A stretch of 64,000 nt of DNA from an uncultured Actinomycetes bacterium (lineage in GTDB: Bacteria > Actinomycetota > Actinomycetes > Actinomycetales > Bifidobacteriaceae): contig OMWX01000002.1 of NCBI GenBank assembly GCA_900314875.1, positions 372,001-436,000 on the forward strand, read 5' to 3'. This document shows, one piece after another, positions 55,861-64,000 of this stretch (position 1 is its first letter; each line of letters begins with the position of its first letter). The translations under genes and the position numbers were made by a program. The notes under the pieces were generated by a model. It was not told where the DNA came from. It saw only the letters and a program-made list of their open reading frames with translations, and made no database searches.

Positions 55861-57471
55861 ATGACAGCTTCCAATCGCCCCGTTAAAAGAGCGCTTGTGT
55901 CCGTATTCCACAAAGACGGACTTGAGGTTCTTGCCGAAGCGTTCAAGAAGGCCGGAGTAAAAGTCGTCTCAACCGGCTCGACCGCAAAGTTCCTCGCGGA
56001 ACACGGAGCCGACGTGACTCCTGTCGAGAAAGTAACCGGATTCCCTGAAAGCCTGGAAGGCCGGGTAAAAACTCTCGATCCGCATATTCATGCCGGAATT
56101 TTGGCTGACATGAATAACCCCGATCATGCTAAGCAGCTTGAAGAGCTGGGGATAGAACCGTTTGATTTGGTGGTCGTGAATCTTTATCCGTTTGCAGACA
56201 CCGTGCGCTCGGGCGCAAATGAAGCGGATACAATCGAAAAAATCGATATCGGCGGTCCTTCAATGGTTCGCGGCGCTGCAAAAAACAGTTCGACGGTCGC
56301 TGTTATTACAGACCCTTCCGATTATGCGCTTGTAGCTTCTCGCGTCGCCGACGGCACAGGCTTCTCGCTTGAAGAACGCCGCTATTTCGCAGCTAAAGCA
56401 TTTGCGCATACTGCCTCGTATGATGCAACGATTATCGAATGGGCAGAAAAAAACTGGACTAAGCCCGAATCGCTGAAGCAAGATGACGAGAACAGCGAAG
56501 AAATTTATCCTTCCGCTTATACGCGCACTTGGAATCTGTCCAATATTCTCCGTTACGGCGAAAATCCTCATCAAAGCGCGGCTCTTTATCTTAATCCTCT
56601 TTCAAACGGCGATTTTGCGCACGCTGAACTTCTCGGCGGAAAACCCATGAGCTACAACAATTTTACGGATACCGAAGCTGCGTGGCGCGCCGTTTGGGAT
56701 TTTCCGAATCAGACTGCAGTCGCAGTAGTAAAACATGCCAATCCTTGCGGACTGGCTGTGGGCGAAACAGTTTTTGAAGCTCATAAAAAAGCTCATGCCT
56801 GCGATCCTGTCAGCGCATACGGCGGCGTAATCGCGGCCAATGCGACAGTGTCGCTGGAAATGGCTCAAACCGTGAAAGGAATTTTCACGGAAGTTATTAT
56901 TGCTCCCGATTATGAGGATGAAGCGCTGAAATTGCTTCAGACGAAGAAAAATCTCAGAATTTTGCGAGTCGCAAAAGCTCCTGTTCTCAATCGTTCCATA
57001 AAACAGATTGACGGAGGTCTGCTCGTGCAGGAAACCGACGCAATCAACGCTGACGGGGATAATCCCGACAAGTGGACGCTTGCAGCCGGAAAACCTGCAG
57101 ATTCCGATACTCTTGCAGATTTGCAGTTCGCATGGCGTTCTGTGCGCTCGGTTAAGTCCAATGCAATTCTGATTGCTCGCGACGGAGCAACCGTCGGAAT
57201 CGGAATGGGACAGGTAAATCGCGTAGATTCAAGCGAACTGGCGGTAACGCGCGCCAATACGCTTGCAGACAATGTTAACCGCACTGAAGGAGCGGTTGCC
57301 GCTTCCGATGCTTTCTTCCCGTTTGCGGACGGATTGGAAATACTTGCTAAAGCCGGAGTGAAAGCAGTTGTCCAGCCGGGAGGCTCCATTCGTGACAGCG
57401 AAGTAATCGAAGCAGCCGAGAAAGCCGGCATTGCCATGTACATGACCGGCACGCGTCACTTCTTCCACTGA
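55861..57471 (+). CDS. purH: Bifunctional AICAR formyltransferase / IMP cyclohydrolase
   Basis: Catalyses the last two steps of IMP synthesis. The N-terminal MGS-like IMP cyclohydrolase domain (about 1-200) shows [13 protein letters not shown] and [19 protein letters not shown]. The C-terminal formyltransferase has [23 protein letters not shown] (catalytic Lys-His) and the end block [12 protein letters not shown]. 536 aa, AAAGGA upstream of the ATG. No purN is adjacent. Confidence 0.97.
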   Translation: MTASNRPVKRALVSVFHKDGLEVLAEAFKKAGVKVVSTGSTAKFLAEHGADVTPVEKVTGFPESLEGRVKTLDPHIHAGILADMNNPDHAKQLEELGIEPFDLVVVNLYPFADTVRSGANEADTIEKIDIGGPSMVRGAAKNSSTVAVITDPSDYALVASRVADGTGFSLEERRYFAAKAFAHTASYDATIIEWAEKNWTKPESLKQDDENSEEIYPSAYTRTWNLSNILRYGENPHQSAALYLNPLSNGDFAHAELLGGKPMSYNNFTDTEAAWRAVWDFPNQTAVAVVKHANPCGLAVGETVFEAHKKAHACDPVSAYGGVIAANATVSLEMAQTVKGIFTEVIIAPDYEDEALKLLQTKKNLRILRVAKAPVLNRSIKQIDGGLLVQETDAINADGDNPDKWTLAAGKPADSDTLADLQFAWRSVRSVKSNAILIARDGATVGIGMGQVNRVDSSELAVTRANTLADNVNRTEGAVAASDAFFPFADGLEILAKAGVKAVVQPGGSIRDSEVIEAAEKAGIAMYMTGTRHFFH

Positions 57472-57476
57472 TATGA

Positions 57477-57590
57477 AAACCGGAGCGTATGCGGCAGCAG
57501 TCTGTTTTTGCGGCAAAACGGCATTATAAAAAGTATGCGGCGCCGCGCTCGTCTGAGGCTGTACGCTCCGGTTTAACGGCATTCTAAAAA
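57477..57590 (+). other. Structured, internally duplicated 3' region of purH
   Basis: A perfect 13-bp stem (57477-57489 with 57562-57574) closes about 72 nt. Within and beyond it, two tandem units each start with GTATGCGGC (57487 and 57533) and end with AACGGCATT(A/C)TAAAAA (57517-57532 and 57575-57590). Probably the purH terminator or a structured 3' RNA; the weak T tail argues against a simple intrinsic terminator. Confidence 0.5.
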
Positions 57591-57596
57591 ATTTAT

Positions 57597-58052
57597 ATGC
57601 CTTTTTTGTCTCTAAAGAATAAAGTAAAGATGAAAAAAGACGGAAAAACAGCCGGAAACAATTTTTCTGTGAAAAACCTGACGGAAGAAAAATCTTTAAT
57701 GCGCAAAGAATCTTCAGATGCTCATTCCGCTGTCAAAGATCATACAGACGCGGAATCCGGCAATGACATTGAAAGAGCTGACAAAAGCGATTCTTTTGCT
57801 TTCTGCTGTCTGATTTCGTTTTTGACGATAATATCTGCCGTCATCTCGTTTTTCACCTGTGTTTTTTACGGCACAGTCATGCTCGCTTCAACATGCTTTA
57901 TAACTTTTCTCGTTCGAATCATTATGCGCGAAAAAAGCCCTTGGAAAATCAGATCTGTTTTCTTTGACAGCTCAATAAGTCTTATTTTATGCGTTTCTCT
58001 TGTCGTTATTTTGTGCGGCAACGACATGTCTGACATATTTCAATCCGTCTGA
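57597..58052 (+). CDS. Small membrane protein, possibly DUF3017-like
   Basis: A 151-aa protein with a polar N-terminal half of about 60 residues and a C-terminal half with about three hydrophobic segments (LISFLTIISAVISFFTC, GTVMLASTCFITFLV, SISLILCVSLVVIL). The pattern and position after purH resemble actinobacterial DUF3017 membrane proteins; this is a tentative family call. Alternative in-frame ATGs at 57630 and 57702 would shorten the polar part, and none has a convincing ribosome-binding site. Function unknown. Confidence 0.55.
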   Translation: MPFLSLKNKVKMKKDGKTAGNNFSVKNLTEEKSLMRKESSDAHSAVKDHTDAESGNDIERADKSDSFAFCCLISFLTIISAVISFFTCVFYGTVMLASTCFITFLVRIIMREKSPWKIRSVFFDSSISLILCVSLVVILCGNDMSDIFQSV

Positions 58053-58090
58053 AATCACACAAATATTCCGCTGAACGCAAAACAAAAAAA

Positions 58091-58116
58091 TCTCCGCTTA
58101 AATGCGGAGATTTTTT
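58091..58116. terminator. Bidirectional terminator between the small membrane protein and aquaporin genes
   Basis: TCTCCGC (58091-58097) pairs with GCGGAGA (58104-58110), loop of 6 nt, flanked by seven A and six T residues. Serves both convergent genes. Confidence 0.87.
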
Positions 58117-58160
58117 ATTATTTCTGTTTTAAAACTCCGATTTTAAAACAGAAATAATAA
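58115..58160. repeat. Perfect 20-bp inverted repeat
   Basis: Arms 58115-58134 and 58141-58160 are exact reverse complements, separated by the 6-nt loop CTCCGA. A/T-rich except for the CTG/CAG centre. It begins inside the T tail of the preceding terminator and ends 10 bp before the aquaporin stop codon on the other strand. Confidence 0.95.
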
Positions 58161-58170
58161 CGCAGGCAGA

Positions 58171-59127
58171 TTATTTTGAATCTTTGCCTGTTTTTCCCGA
58201 TTCGTCGTCAGATTCGCCTGATTCATCAGACTGCTTGTTTTCATCAGACTGTTCGGCTCCTTCGGATTCTTCTGCATTCTCAGATGTTTCTTCAGCATTG
58301 CTGTTCTTAACAGAATCTTTTTCAAAGGAAACGTTCGAAGCTTCGGCTTCTTTTTTTCCAAATGAATCGCAGAAAAGAGCAACCGCCGCAACCAGCAGGG
58401 CAGCGCCGACGGAAGTGAGCCAGAAAAGCCAGAGCTGACTCAAAGGCTGAGCATCAAGACCTTTATTCTGCGCAAAAATTGCGATTCCGGTAGAACGCGC
58501 GGGATTAAGACTTGCTCCTGTCGCGGGGAAAGCAACGCCCACTCCGAGCGCATATGCGCATCCGGTCGCTGCCGCATAACCGCGTTTTGCCGTCCCGTCT
58601 TTTTTAAGATTGACAATCGCAGCAGCGACTACAATCGCAGTCATAACGGTTTCAAGCACGACAGCCATCGTCAATCCGAAAGAAATTCCCGATGAAGACA
58701 AAGCCGAATGAGTCGGAGAACCTTCTTCAAAGCCGTTTGCAATGTACGCAAACCACGCAGTGGATTTAATCGAATCGGAAATAGGCAAAACGGCAGTCAC
58801 GGTTCCCGCAGCGGCAGTCGCAGCGGAAACCTGAGCAATTATGTAAGAAAACGCGTCCAGAACTGTTATGCGGCGCGTCAGAGCTGCCGCAACAGAAATT
58901 GCGGGATTGAAATGCGCCCCGGAAATCGAGCCGAAAATGTGAGAAACGGCAGCATAAGCAACTGCGGTAACCAGCAGGATATAAACAAGATTTACCCCGT
59001 AAATAGCCGAACACAGCGTTCCCACGGCAAAAACCGCAAACATAACAAAATATGTTCCGACAAATTCAGCCGAAACTCGCGCCCAAAGCGGCACAAATTT
59101 TCTATTGCTTTCAATAACTTTTTCCAT
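58171..59127 (-). CDS. Aquaporin / MIP-family channel with acidic C-terminal tail
   Basis: Six-helix major intrinsic protein passing water or small solutes. The two NPA boxes are SGAHFNPAISVA (NPA 74-76) and GASLNPARSTG (NPA 208-210, followed by the selectivity-filter Arg 211). 318 aa from ATG 59127, which has AAGGA upstream on the minus strand; the frame extends 15 codons further. The last 60 residues are a very acidic Ser/Glu/Asp-rich tail, unusual for the family. Narrow (AqpZ) versus glycerol (GlpF) type is not decided; the second box resembles AqpZ. Confidence 0.9.
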   Translation of the reverse strand: MEKVIESNRKFVPLWARVSAEFVGTYFVMFAVFAVGTLCSAIYGVNLVYILLVTAVAYAAVSHIFGSISGAHFNPAISVAAALTRRITVLDAFSYIIAQVSAATAAAGTVTAVLPISDSIKSTAWFAYIANGFEEGSPTHSALSSSGISFGLTMAVVLETVMTAIVVAAAIVNLKKDGTAKRGYAAATGCAYALGVGVAFPATGASLNPARSTGIAIFAQNKGLDAQPLSQLWLFWLTSVGAALLVAAVALFCDSFGKKEAEASNVSFEKDSVKNSNAEETSENAEESEGAEQSDENKQSDESGESDDESGKTGKDSK

Positions 59128-59195
59128 AACGATCCTTGTTCGTTCGGAGCGCAGGCTCCTTTTGTCATACACGGCAAAATGATACCGGCTGACGG

Positions 59196-59224
59196 TTCAT
59201 AAAAATGTTTACTGCGTGTATAAT
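59196..59224 (+). promoter_or_regulatory. Promoter of the pseudouridine synthase-cmk/der operon
   Basis: TTCATA (59196-59201), 17-nt spacer, TATAAT (59219-59224). The -10 box lies in the perfect palindrome GTATAATTATAC (59218-59229), which also offers a -10 box to the opposite strand. Confidence 0.6.
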
Positions 59225-59241
59225 TATACGTTGATTATTTC

Positions 59242-59271
59242 AATCGGAAGCACACGTAAATCAGAAGCACA
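59242..59271 (+). repeat. Two 13-bp direct repeats in the operon leader
   Basis: AATCGGAAGCACA (59242-59254) and AATCAGAAGCACA (59259-59271) repeat with a 17-nt period. The second overlaps a hairpin AGAAGC/GCTTCT (59263-59278). Confidence 0.7.
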
Positions 59272-59299
59272 AGCTTCTTAAGGTCACGTTGGGAGAACG

Positions 59300-60073
59300 A
59301 TGCCGCATCAATATTCTCGCGCAAACAAATCATACGAATCTCGCGAAGACGATATCCGTCTGCAGAAAGTTTTAGCTCAAGCCGGTTTCGGTTCAAGACG
59401 CAAATGCGAACAGATGATTGTCGACGGGCGCGTCGAGGTCGACGGAGAGCTGATTACCGAACTCGGTTCTCGCGTAAATCCGAAAAAGCAGCAGATTCGC
59501 GTTGACGGATCGCGCGTTCATATCGACGACAAACATGTGACTTTGGCTTTGCACAAGCCGAAAAAAGTTTTGTCGACCATGGATGATCCCAAGGGACGAT
59601 TCACTTTGCGAGATATCATCGGCGACAAATACAGCCGGGTTTTTCATATGGGAAGGCTTGATTACGATTCAGAAGGTCTTATCCTTATGACTGACGACGG
59701 AGAATTAAGCCAGCATGTAATGCATCCGAAATACGAAGTGGCAAAAACATATGTGGCGACGCTCGAAGGCAAAATCGGCGGAAACGTATGCAACCGTCTC
59801 GTGCGTCAGGGAGTTCAGCTGAAAGACGGCCCGGTCAGATTCGATCAGTGTTCCGTCATCACGCAGCGCAGAGATCAGTCAGTCGTAAAAGTCGTGATTC
59901 ATTCGGGAAGGAACAGAATCGTGCGGCGCGTGTTCGACTCGGTCGGCTATCCGGTCACAAGACTCGTGCGCACCCAGATAGGTCCGATAAAATTGGGAAA
60001 CCTTAAACCCGGCACTTACAGAGTGCTTTCTGCTGCCGAACTAAAGTCTCTCGAAAAGGAGGTAGGTCTGTGA
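59300..60073 (+). CDS. rluB: Pseudouridine synthase, RluB/RsuA family
   Basis: Site-specific rRNA pseudouridine synthase, 257 aa. An S4 RNA-binding domain (about 20-65: [21 protein letters not shown]) is followed by the catalytic domain with D121 in [18 protein letters not shown]. The sequence [22 protein letters not shown] is the family's C-terminal motif. The stop overlaps the start of the next gene (GTGA). The rRNA target, 23S or 16S, is not certain. Confidence 0.93.
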   Translation: MPHQYSRANKSYESREDDIRLQKVLAQAGFGSRRKCEQMIVDGRVEVDGELITELGSRVNPKKQQIRVDGSRVHIDDKHVTLALHKPKKVLSTMDDPKGRFTLRDIIGDKYSRVFHMGRLDYDSEGLILMTDDGELSQHVMHPKYEVAKTYVATLEGKIGGNVCNRLVRQGVQLKDGPVRFDQCSVITQRRDQSVVKVVIHSGRNRIVRRVFDSVGYPVTRLVRTQIGPIKLGNLKPGTYRVLSAAELKSLEKEVGL

Positions 60074-62211
60074 TTACGATTGCAGTCGACGGACCTGCGG
60101 GAACAGGCAAATCGTCTACTTCAAAAGCTTTGGCGAATCATTTCGGCTTCGCTTATCTTGATACGGGAGCAATGTATCGAGCAGCAGCATGGCAGTGCAT
60201 TAAACAGGGTATAGAACTGAACGAACGGACTGCAAAAGAGAACGCGCAAGAGATTACCGAATGCGTTTCCAGGCTGTTTACGCACGACAATATCGTTTTC
60301 AGCACGGATCCCGGCAATCAGTACATAAAATGCGCAGACGAAGACATAACCGAAGAAATCAGATCTGAAGAAATTTCTTCGCATGTTTCTGCCGTGGCTT
60401 CAGTCATCCCGGTAAGACATGTGCTTATCGCAGCTCAAAAAGCCTTTATCGCTCAAGAAAATGACGAAAACTCTTTTTCAAAAGGCGCGGGAATCGTTGT
60501 CGAAGGCAGAGACATTACTACGGTTGTCGCTCCCGATGCGGATGTAAGAATCCTTATGACCGCAAAACCTGAAATACGTCAGGCAAGAAGAGAAAATCAG
60601 GCAAAAAACGAAGATACCGGACATGACGACGTTTCAGCGCGCGACAATGCGGATTCTAAAGTAACGAATTTCTTAACTGCAGCCGACGGAGTCATTACAA
60701 TCGACAATTCTTACATGAATTTCGAACAGACTCTCGAAACGATTATCGGCATTGTCGACAAAGCAATAGACGAAAAATTGTATTCGGAATTCGTTTCGCA
60801 GTATGAAAGCCGCGACGAAAACGAAGAAGACGAGATTTCAGATATAGCCAATTTCGCGGACGGGTCAAGTTTTTCCCGAGGTTCGCAAGATCGTGCCGTG
60901 GGAGTGCTTGCGGTTATAGGACGTCCCAACGTGGGCAAATCCACGCTTGTAAACCGCATTTTGGGAAGGCGAGCTGCCGTGGTGGAGGACACTCCGGGAG
61001 TCACCCGCGACAGAGTAAGTTACGACGCGCATTGGGCGGGCACGGATTTCAAACTTGTCGATACCGGCGGATGGGAAGCAGATGTCGAGGGAATCGACAG
61101 TTCAATTGCTTCTCAGGCAGAAATTGCAGCCAATCTTTCCGATGCGATTATTTTTACGGTCGACGGAACAACGGGTCTGACATCCTCAGACGAGCGCATA
61201 GTTTCAATGCTTCGCGCCTGCAACAAGCCCGTAACGGTTGCCGTAAACAAGGTCGATACGCAACTTGACGAATATGCAGCTGCCGAATTTTGGAAACTCG
61301 GACTGGGAGAACCCATGCCGATTTCTGCTTTGCACGGCCGAGGCATCGGAGATTTGCTCGATACTGCGATAAACAAGCTGAAAAACGCAGAAAAGACTTC
61401 CGGATTCCTTACTCCGACAGATTTGCGTCGCATCGCGCTGGTCGGACGGCCCAACGTGGGCAAATCCTCACTTCTTAACAAGCTTGCAAATGAAGAGCGC
61501 GCGGTTGTCCACGATTTGGCGGGAACCACCAGAGATCCCGTGGATGAAATAGTGAACATCGGCGGCAAAGACTGGCTTTTTATCGATACGGCGGGAATAA
61601 AACGGCGTTTGCATAAAGTGTCCGGAGCGGATTATTATTCTTCTCTCCGTACTCAGGCCGCTTTGGAGCGCTCGGAATTGGCTCTTGTGGTTTTTGACGT
61701 TTCCGAGCCGATTGCAGAGCAGGATTTGCGCGTTATGAGCCAGGCTGTCGATGCGGGGCGCGCGATTGTTCTTGTGTTCAATAAGTGGGATTTGCTCGAC
61801 GAGTTCAGCCGCGCCCGCTTGGAACGTTTGTGGAAAACAGAATTTACGCGCGTAACCTGGGCTCAGCGGATTAATTTGTCGGCAAAAACAGGATGGCATA
61901 CAAACAGGCTTATGCAGGCGATGGAAAACGCGCTTGAATCTTGGGATAAGCGAATACCCACCGGCAAACTAAATTCATTCCTCGGACGCATACAGGCAGC
62001 GCATCCGCACCCTCTTCGCGGCGGAAAACAGCCTCGCATTCTTTTTGCGACTCAGGCTTCAAACCGTCCTCCGCGTTTCATGATTTTTGCCACAGGATTC
62101 TTAGAGCACGGGTACTGCCGTTTTATAGAGCGCTCTTTGCGCGAAGAATTCGGTTTCGAAGGTTCTCCGGTTCAAATTTCGGTAAAAATTCGCGAAAAAA
62201 AACGGAAATAA
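60070..62211 (+). CDS. der: Fused cytidylate kinase and GTPase Der (EngA)
   Basis: Two-protein fusion of 713 aa. The N-terminal cytidylate kinase (about 1-235) shows P-loop [20 protein letters not shown] and [11 protein letters not shown]. After an acidic linker (about 240-275) the Der part has two GTPase domains, with GRPNVGKST at about 284 and GRPNVGKSS at about 459, NKVD and NKWD guanine motifs, and a C-terminal KH-like domain. Der helps assemble the 50S subunit. The fusion is, as I recall, common in Bifidobacterium. GTG start overlaps the previous stop by four bases. Confidence 0.95.
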   Translation: MITIAVDGPAGTGKSSTSKALANHFGFAYLDTGAMYRAAAWQCIKQGIELNERTAKENAQEITECVSRLFTHDNIVFSTDPGNQYIKCADEDITEEIRSEEISSHVSAVASVIPVRHVLIAAQKAFIAQENDENSFSKGAGIVVEGRDITTVVAPDADVRILMTAKPEIRQARRENQAKNEDTGHDDVSARDNADSKVTNFLTAADGVITIDNSYMNFEQTLETIIGIVDKAIDEKLYSEFVSQYESRDENEEDEISDIANFADGSSFSRGSQDRAVGVLAVIGRPNVGKSTLVNRILGRRAAVVEDTPGVTRDRVSYDAHWAGTDFKLVDTGGWEADVEGIDSSIASQAEIAANLSDAIIFTVDGTTGLTSSDERIVSMLRACNKPVTVAVNKVDTQLDEYAAAEFWKLGLGEPMPISALHGRGIGDLLDTAINKLKNAEKTSGFLTPTDLRRIALVGRPNVGKSSLLNKLANEERAVVHDLAGTTRDPVDEIVNIGGKDWLFIDTAGIKRRLHKVSGADYYSSLRTQAALERSELALVVFDVSEPIAEQDLRVMSQAVDAGRAIVLVFNKWDLLDEFSRARLERLWKTEFTRVTWAQRINLSAKTGWHTNRLMQAMENALESWDKRIPTGKLNSFLGRIQAAHPHPLRGGKQPRILFATQASNRPPRFMIFATGFLEHGYCRFIERSLREEFGFEGSPVQISVKIREKKRK

Positions 62212-62375
62212 TCAAGGTTTTCTGTTGCCGATTCAAGCAAGAAATTCAATGCAATTCGCAATGCGGGACAAGGCATAAAGCTTATGTCCCGCATATTTTT
62301 TAAAAATTTTTCCATTTCGATTTGCATTAAAAATAATAATGAGATAGACTTCTATGCGGTACTTGAAGTGCCGAT

Positions 62376-62449
<74 letters not shown>

Positions 62450-62484
62450 CGATATGTCGGAGAAATGTTTTTTCGAAAATTATC

Positions 62485-62517
62485 TTCTCGAGGATTGTTT
62501 TATCGAGAATTGTTTTT
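62485..62517 (+). terminator. Probable terminator after tRNA-Pro
   Basis: TTCTCGA (62485-62491) pairs with TCGAGAA (62503-62509), followed by TTGTTTTT. Confidence 0.5.
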
Positions 62518-62795
62518 CGTTGTGGAAATGATGTGAAAACGAGAAAATAATATAAAAACGCAGTCCTCAAGAAAAACAATCATTAAATGGATTGGCGGAA
62601 GATTATCAAGGCTGACAAACAATCTCAATTAATGAACCTGAAACAAATGCAGACACAGCAAATATCTCCAAAATCAGGTGAAAATAAGATCAGATGAAAG
62701 TATGAATTCAGAAAAACAATTCGGCAGAAAAATAAACGACAGAAATTGCTGCGGAATTATTTTTGAGACATCTTTGCGCTTAATTCGCCGCATGA
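62518..62795. other. A-rich non-coding region, nothing recognised
   Basis: Part of the 454-bp gap between tRNA-Pro and the UDP-glucose pyrophosphorylase gene. It is A-rich on the plus strand, with no convincing open frame, tRNA or strong hairpin. Confidence 0.5.
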
Positions 62796-62824
62796 TTCGC
62801 AATTATTGCGGTTTCCGGTATAGA
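62796..62824 (+). promoter_or_regulatory. Candidate promoter of the UDP-glucose pyrophosphorylase gene
   Basis: TTCGCA (62796-62801), 17-nt spacer, TATAGA (62819-62824), 80 bp before the start codon. The -35 match is only fair. Confidence 0.35.
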
Positions 62825-62903
62825 ATCATTGAATAGCAAAGCAAATCGGCAGGCAGGTGGGGAAATCGCTTTTGCCAGTTTGCAAACACTAAGGAGAAAT
62901 AGG

Positions 62904-64000
62904 GTGGATTTATTCGACGTTTGCGCACAGAAGATGCGCGACAGCGAAATGAGCGAAGTTTCCGTAAAACAATTTGAAAGACTTTATCGCACGTGGCAGG
63001 AAGGCAATAACGGTCAGATTCCGGAATCTGAAGTGGAACCCTTAACGAATCTGCCGAAGCTTGTGCGGATTGAAAATCAGGCCGAACGCAAAGAAGCATT
63101 GAAAGCATTCGAAAAAACGGCATTTCTGAAGCTGAACGGCGGATTGGGCACTTCAATGGGACTTGACGGTCCGAAATCTCTTTTGCCGGTTCGCAGACAC
63201 AAAGCTATTCAGCGCAGCTTTCTCGATATTATTCTCGGACAGCTGACTACCGTAAGAGAACGGCAAAACGTGCGCCTTCCTCTTACATTGATGAACTCTT
63301 TCAGCACTTCAAAACAGACTCTGAACAAAATCCGCGAAAAGCGCAATTTCAAGCAGGACGGCGTGCCGCTTGAAATTATGCAGCATATTGAGCCGAAAAT
63401 AGACTGCAAAACAGGAAAGCCCGCCGAATATAAGGCAGATCCGAAACTGGAATGGTGTCCTCCCGGACACGGAGACGTTTTCAGCACTATGTGGGAATCA
63501 AATCTTTTGGATATCCTGCTTGAACAAGGCTTCGAATTCCTGTTTATTTCAAACTCTGATAATTTGGGAGCACGGCCATCGTCGACGGCAGCCGGCGCTT
63601 TCGCTCAATCAGGTTCGTCATTCATGCTGGAAGCGGCTCGCAGAACCAAGGCGGATCGCAAAGGCGGACATATTGTGAAAAACGCAAAAACAAGCTCGCT
63701 TTTGTTGCGCGAAATGAGCCAGGTCAGCAGCGAAGACATGGATTCTGCCTGTGATATAGAACGTCATCCGTTTTTTAATACGAACAATATCTGGGTGAGA
63801 ATAAAAGATTTGAGAGATTTGCTTGAGAAAAACGGCGGAATTCTGCCGCTTCCGGTTATTCTCAATGAAAAAAACGTAAATCCTGCCGATTCTTCCACTG
63901 AAAAAGTAATCCAGCTCGAAACAGCCATGGGAGCAGCAGCTTCGCTTTTCGACAACGCATCCTGCATAGAAGTGTCGCGCGCGCGTTTTCTGCCGGTTAA
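62904..64000 (+). CDS. UTP-glucose-1-phosphate uridylyltransferase (UDPGP family), 3' truncated by window
   Basis: Forms UDP-glucose from UTP and glucose 1-phosphate, used in galactose metabolism and glycan synthesis. The eukaryote-like UDPGP signature is LKLNGGLGTSMGLDGPKSLLPV at about 80-100 (split for length: NGGLGTSMG and GPKSLLPVR are the key parts). Also present are LMNSFSTSKQT, HGDVF preceded by PG, and ISNSDNLGA with the metal aspartate. GTG at 62904 with AAGGAG 8 nt upstream (62891-62896). The frame is open to the last base, so 365 codons are seen and the C-terminal part is missing. Bifidobacteria use this enzyme type in lacto-N-biose/galactose use. Confidence 0.93.
   Translation, partial: MDLFDVCAQKMRDSEMSEVSVKQFERLYRTWQEGNNGQIPESEVEPLTNLPKLVRIENQAERKEALKAFEKTAFLKLNGGLGTSMGLDGPKSLLPVRRHKAIQRSFLDIILGQLTTVRERQNVRLPLTLMNSFSTSKQTLNKIREKRNFKQDGVPLEIMQHIEPKIDCKTGKPAEYKADPKLEWCPPGHGDVFSTMWESNLLDILLEQGFEFLFISNSDNLGARPSSTAAGAFAQSGSSFMLEAARRTKADRKGGHIVKNAKTSSLLLREMSQVSSEDMDSACDIERHPFFNTNNIWVRIKDLRDLLEKNGGILPLPVILNEKNVNPADSSTEKVIQLETAMGAAASLFDNASCIEVSRARFLPV

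Overview
The window is a dense, ordinary-looking stretch of bacterial chromosome of roughly 45 % GC by eye, with 46 protein-coding genes and six tRNAs. I see no insertion sequence, prophage or CRISPR array. Gene content and order point to the Actinobacteria, most likely a low-GC member of the Bifidobacteriaceae. Actinobacterial markers are two ClpP paralogues, the DUF3000-rnd pair, rapZ-whiA-pgk-tpiA-secG, an hrcA-dnaJ pair under a CIRCE element, the HIT / phosphatidylinositol-phosphate synthase / acyltransferase / PimA block, and sucCD followed by a PerM-like protein and purH. The CMK-Der fusion and the eukaryote-like UDP-glucose pyrophosphorylase also fit. The genus cannot be named from the sequence.

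Layout. 0-9 kb: pyruvate formate-lyase activase, a DUF3000 protein, RNase D, trigger factor, a ClC channel, clpP1-clpP2, clpX, tRNA-Asn. 9-18 kb: an M23-like envelope protein, a long-chain acyl-CoA ligase, an orphan sugar-binding lipoprotein and icd on the minus strand, and a large secreted GH25-lectin protein. 18-28 kb: an ABC-F ATPase (minus), uvrA, uvrC, aroE, rapZ, whiA. 28-31 kb: pgk, tpiA, secG. 31-40 kb: a HAD phosphatase, tal and tkt (minus), hrcA-dnaJ, a fructosamine-kinase-like gene (minus), uppP. 40.5-41 kb: tRNA-Gly, -Cys, -Val(GAC), -Val(CAC). 41-48 kb: thrS, a HIT protein, phosphatidylinositol/mannoside genes and a PAP2 phosphatase. 48-52 kb: yebC, ruvC, ruvA, ruvB, yajC. 52-58 kb: sucC, sucD, a PerM-like gene, purH, a small membrane protein. 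58-64 kb: an aquaporin (minus), a pseudouridine synthase, cmk-der, tRNA-Pro, and the start of a UDP-glucose pyrophosphorylase cut by the window end.

How the genes fit together. Central carbon flow (pflA, pgk, tpiA, tal, tkt, icd, sucCD) matches a fermentative saccharolytic anaerobe that uses transaldolase and transketolase heavily. Protein quality control is concentrated here (trigger factor, ClpP1P2, ClpX, HrcA, DnaJ), as is DNA repair (UvrA, UvrC, RuvABC, with two LexA-like boxes). The envelope is served by UppP, the phosphatidylinositol mannoside block, PAP2, an M23-like protein and the GH25-lectin protein.

No clearly new multi-gene system was found. The observations most worth checking are: a GH25 domain whose catalytic D-x-E is replaced; a ClpX that departs from the usual GYVG, RKH and IGF loops; a CDP-alcohol transferase lacking the Arg of its signature; a tandemly repeated structured module after purH; and a perfect 20-bp inverted repeat whose loop can pair with the neighbouring terminator stem.
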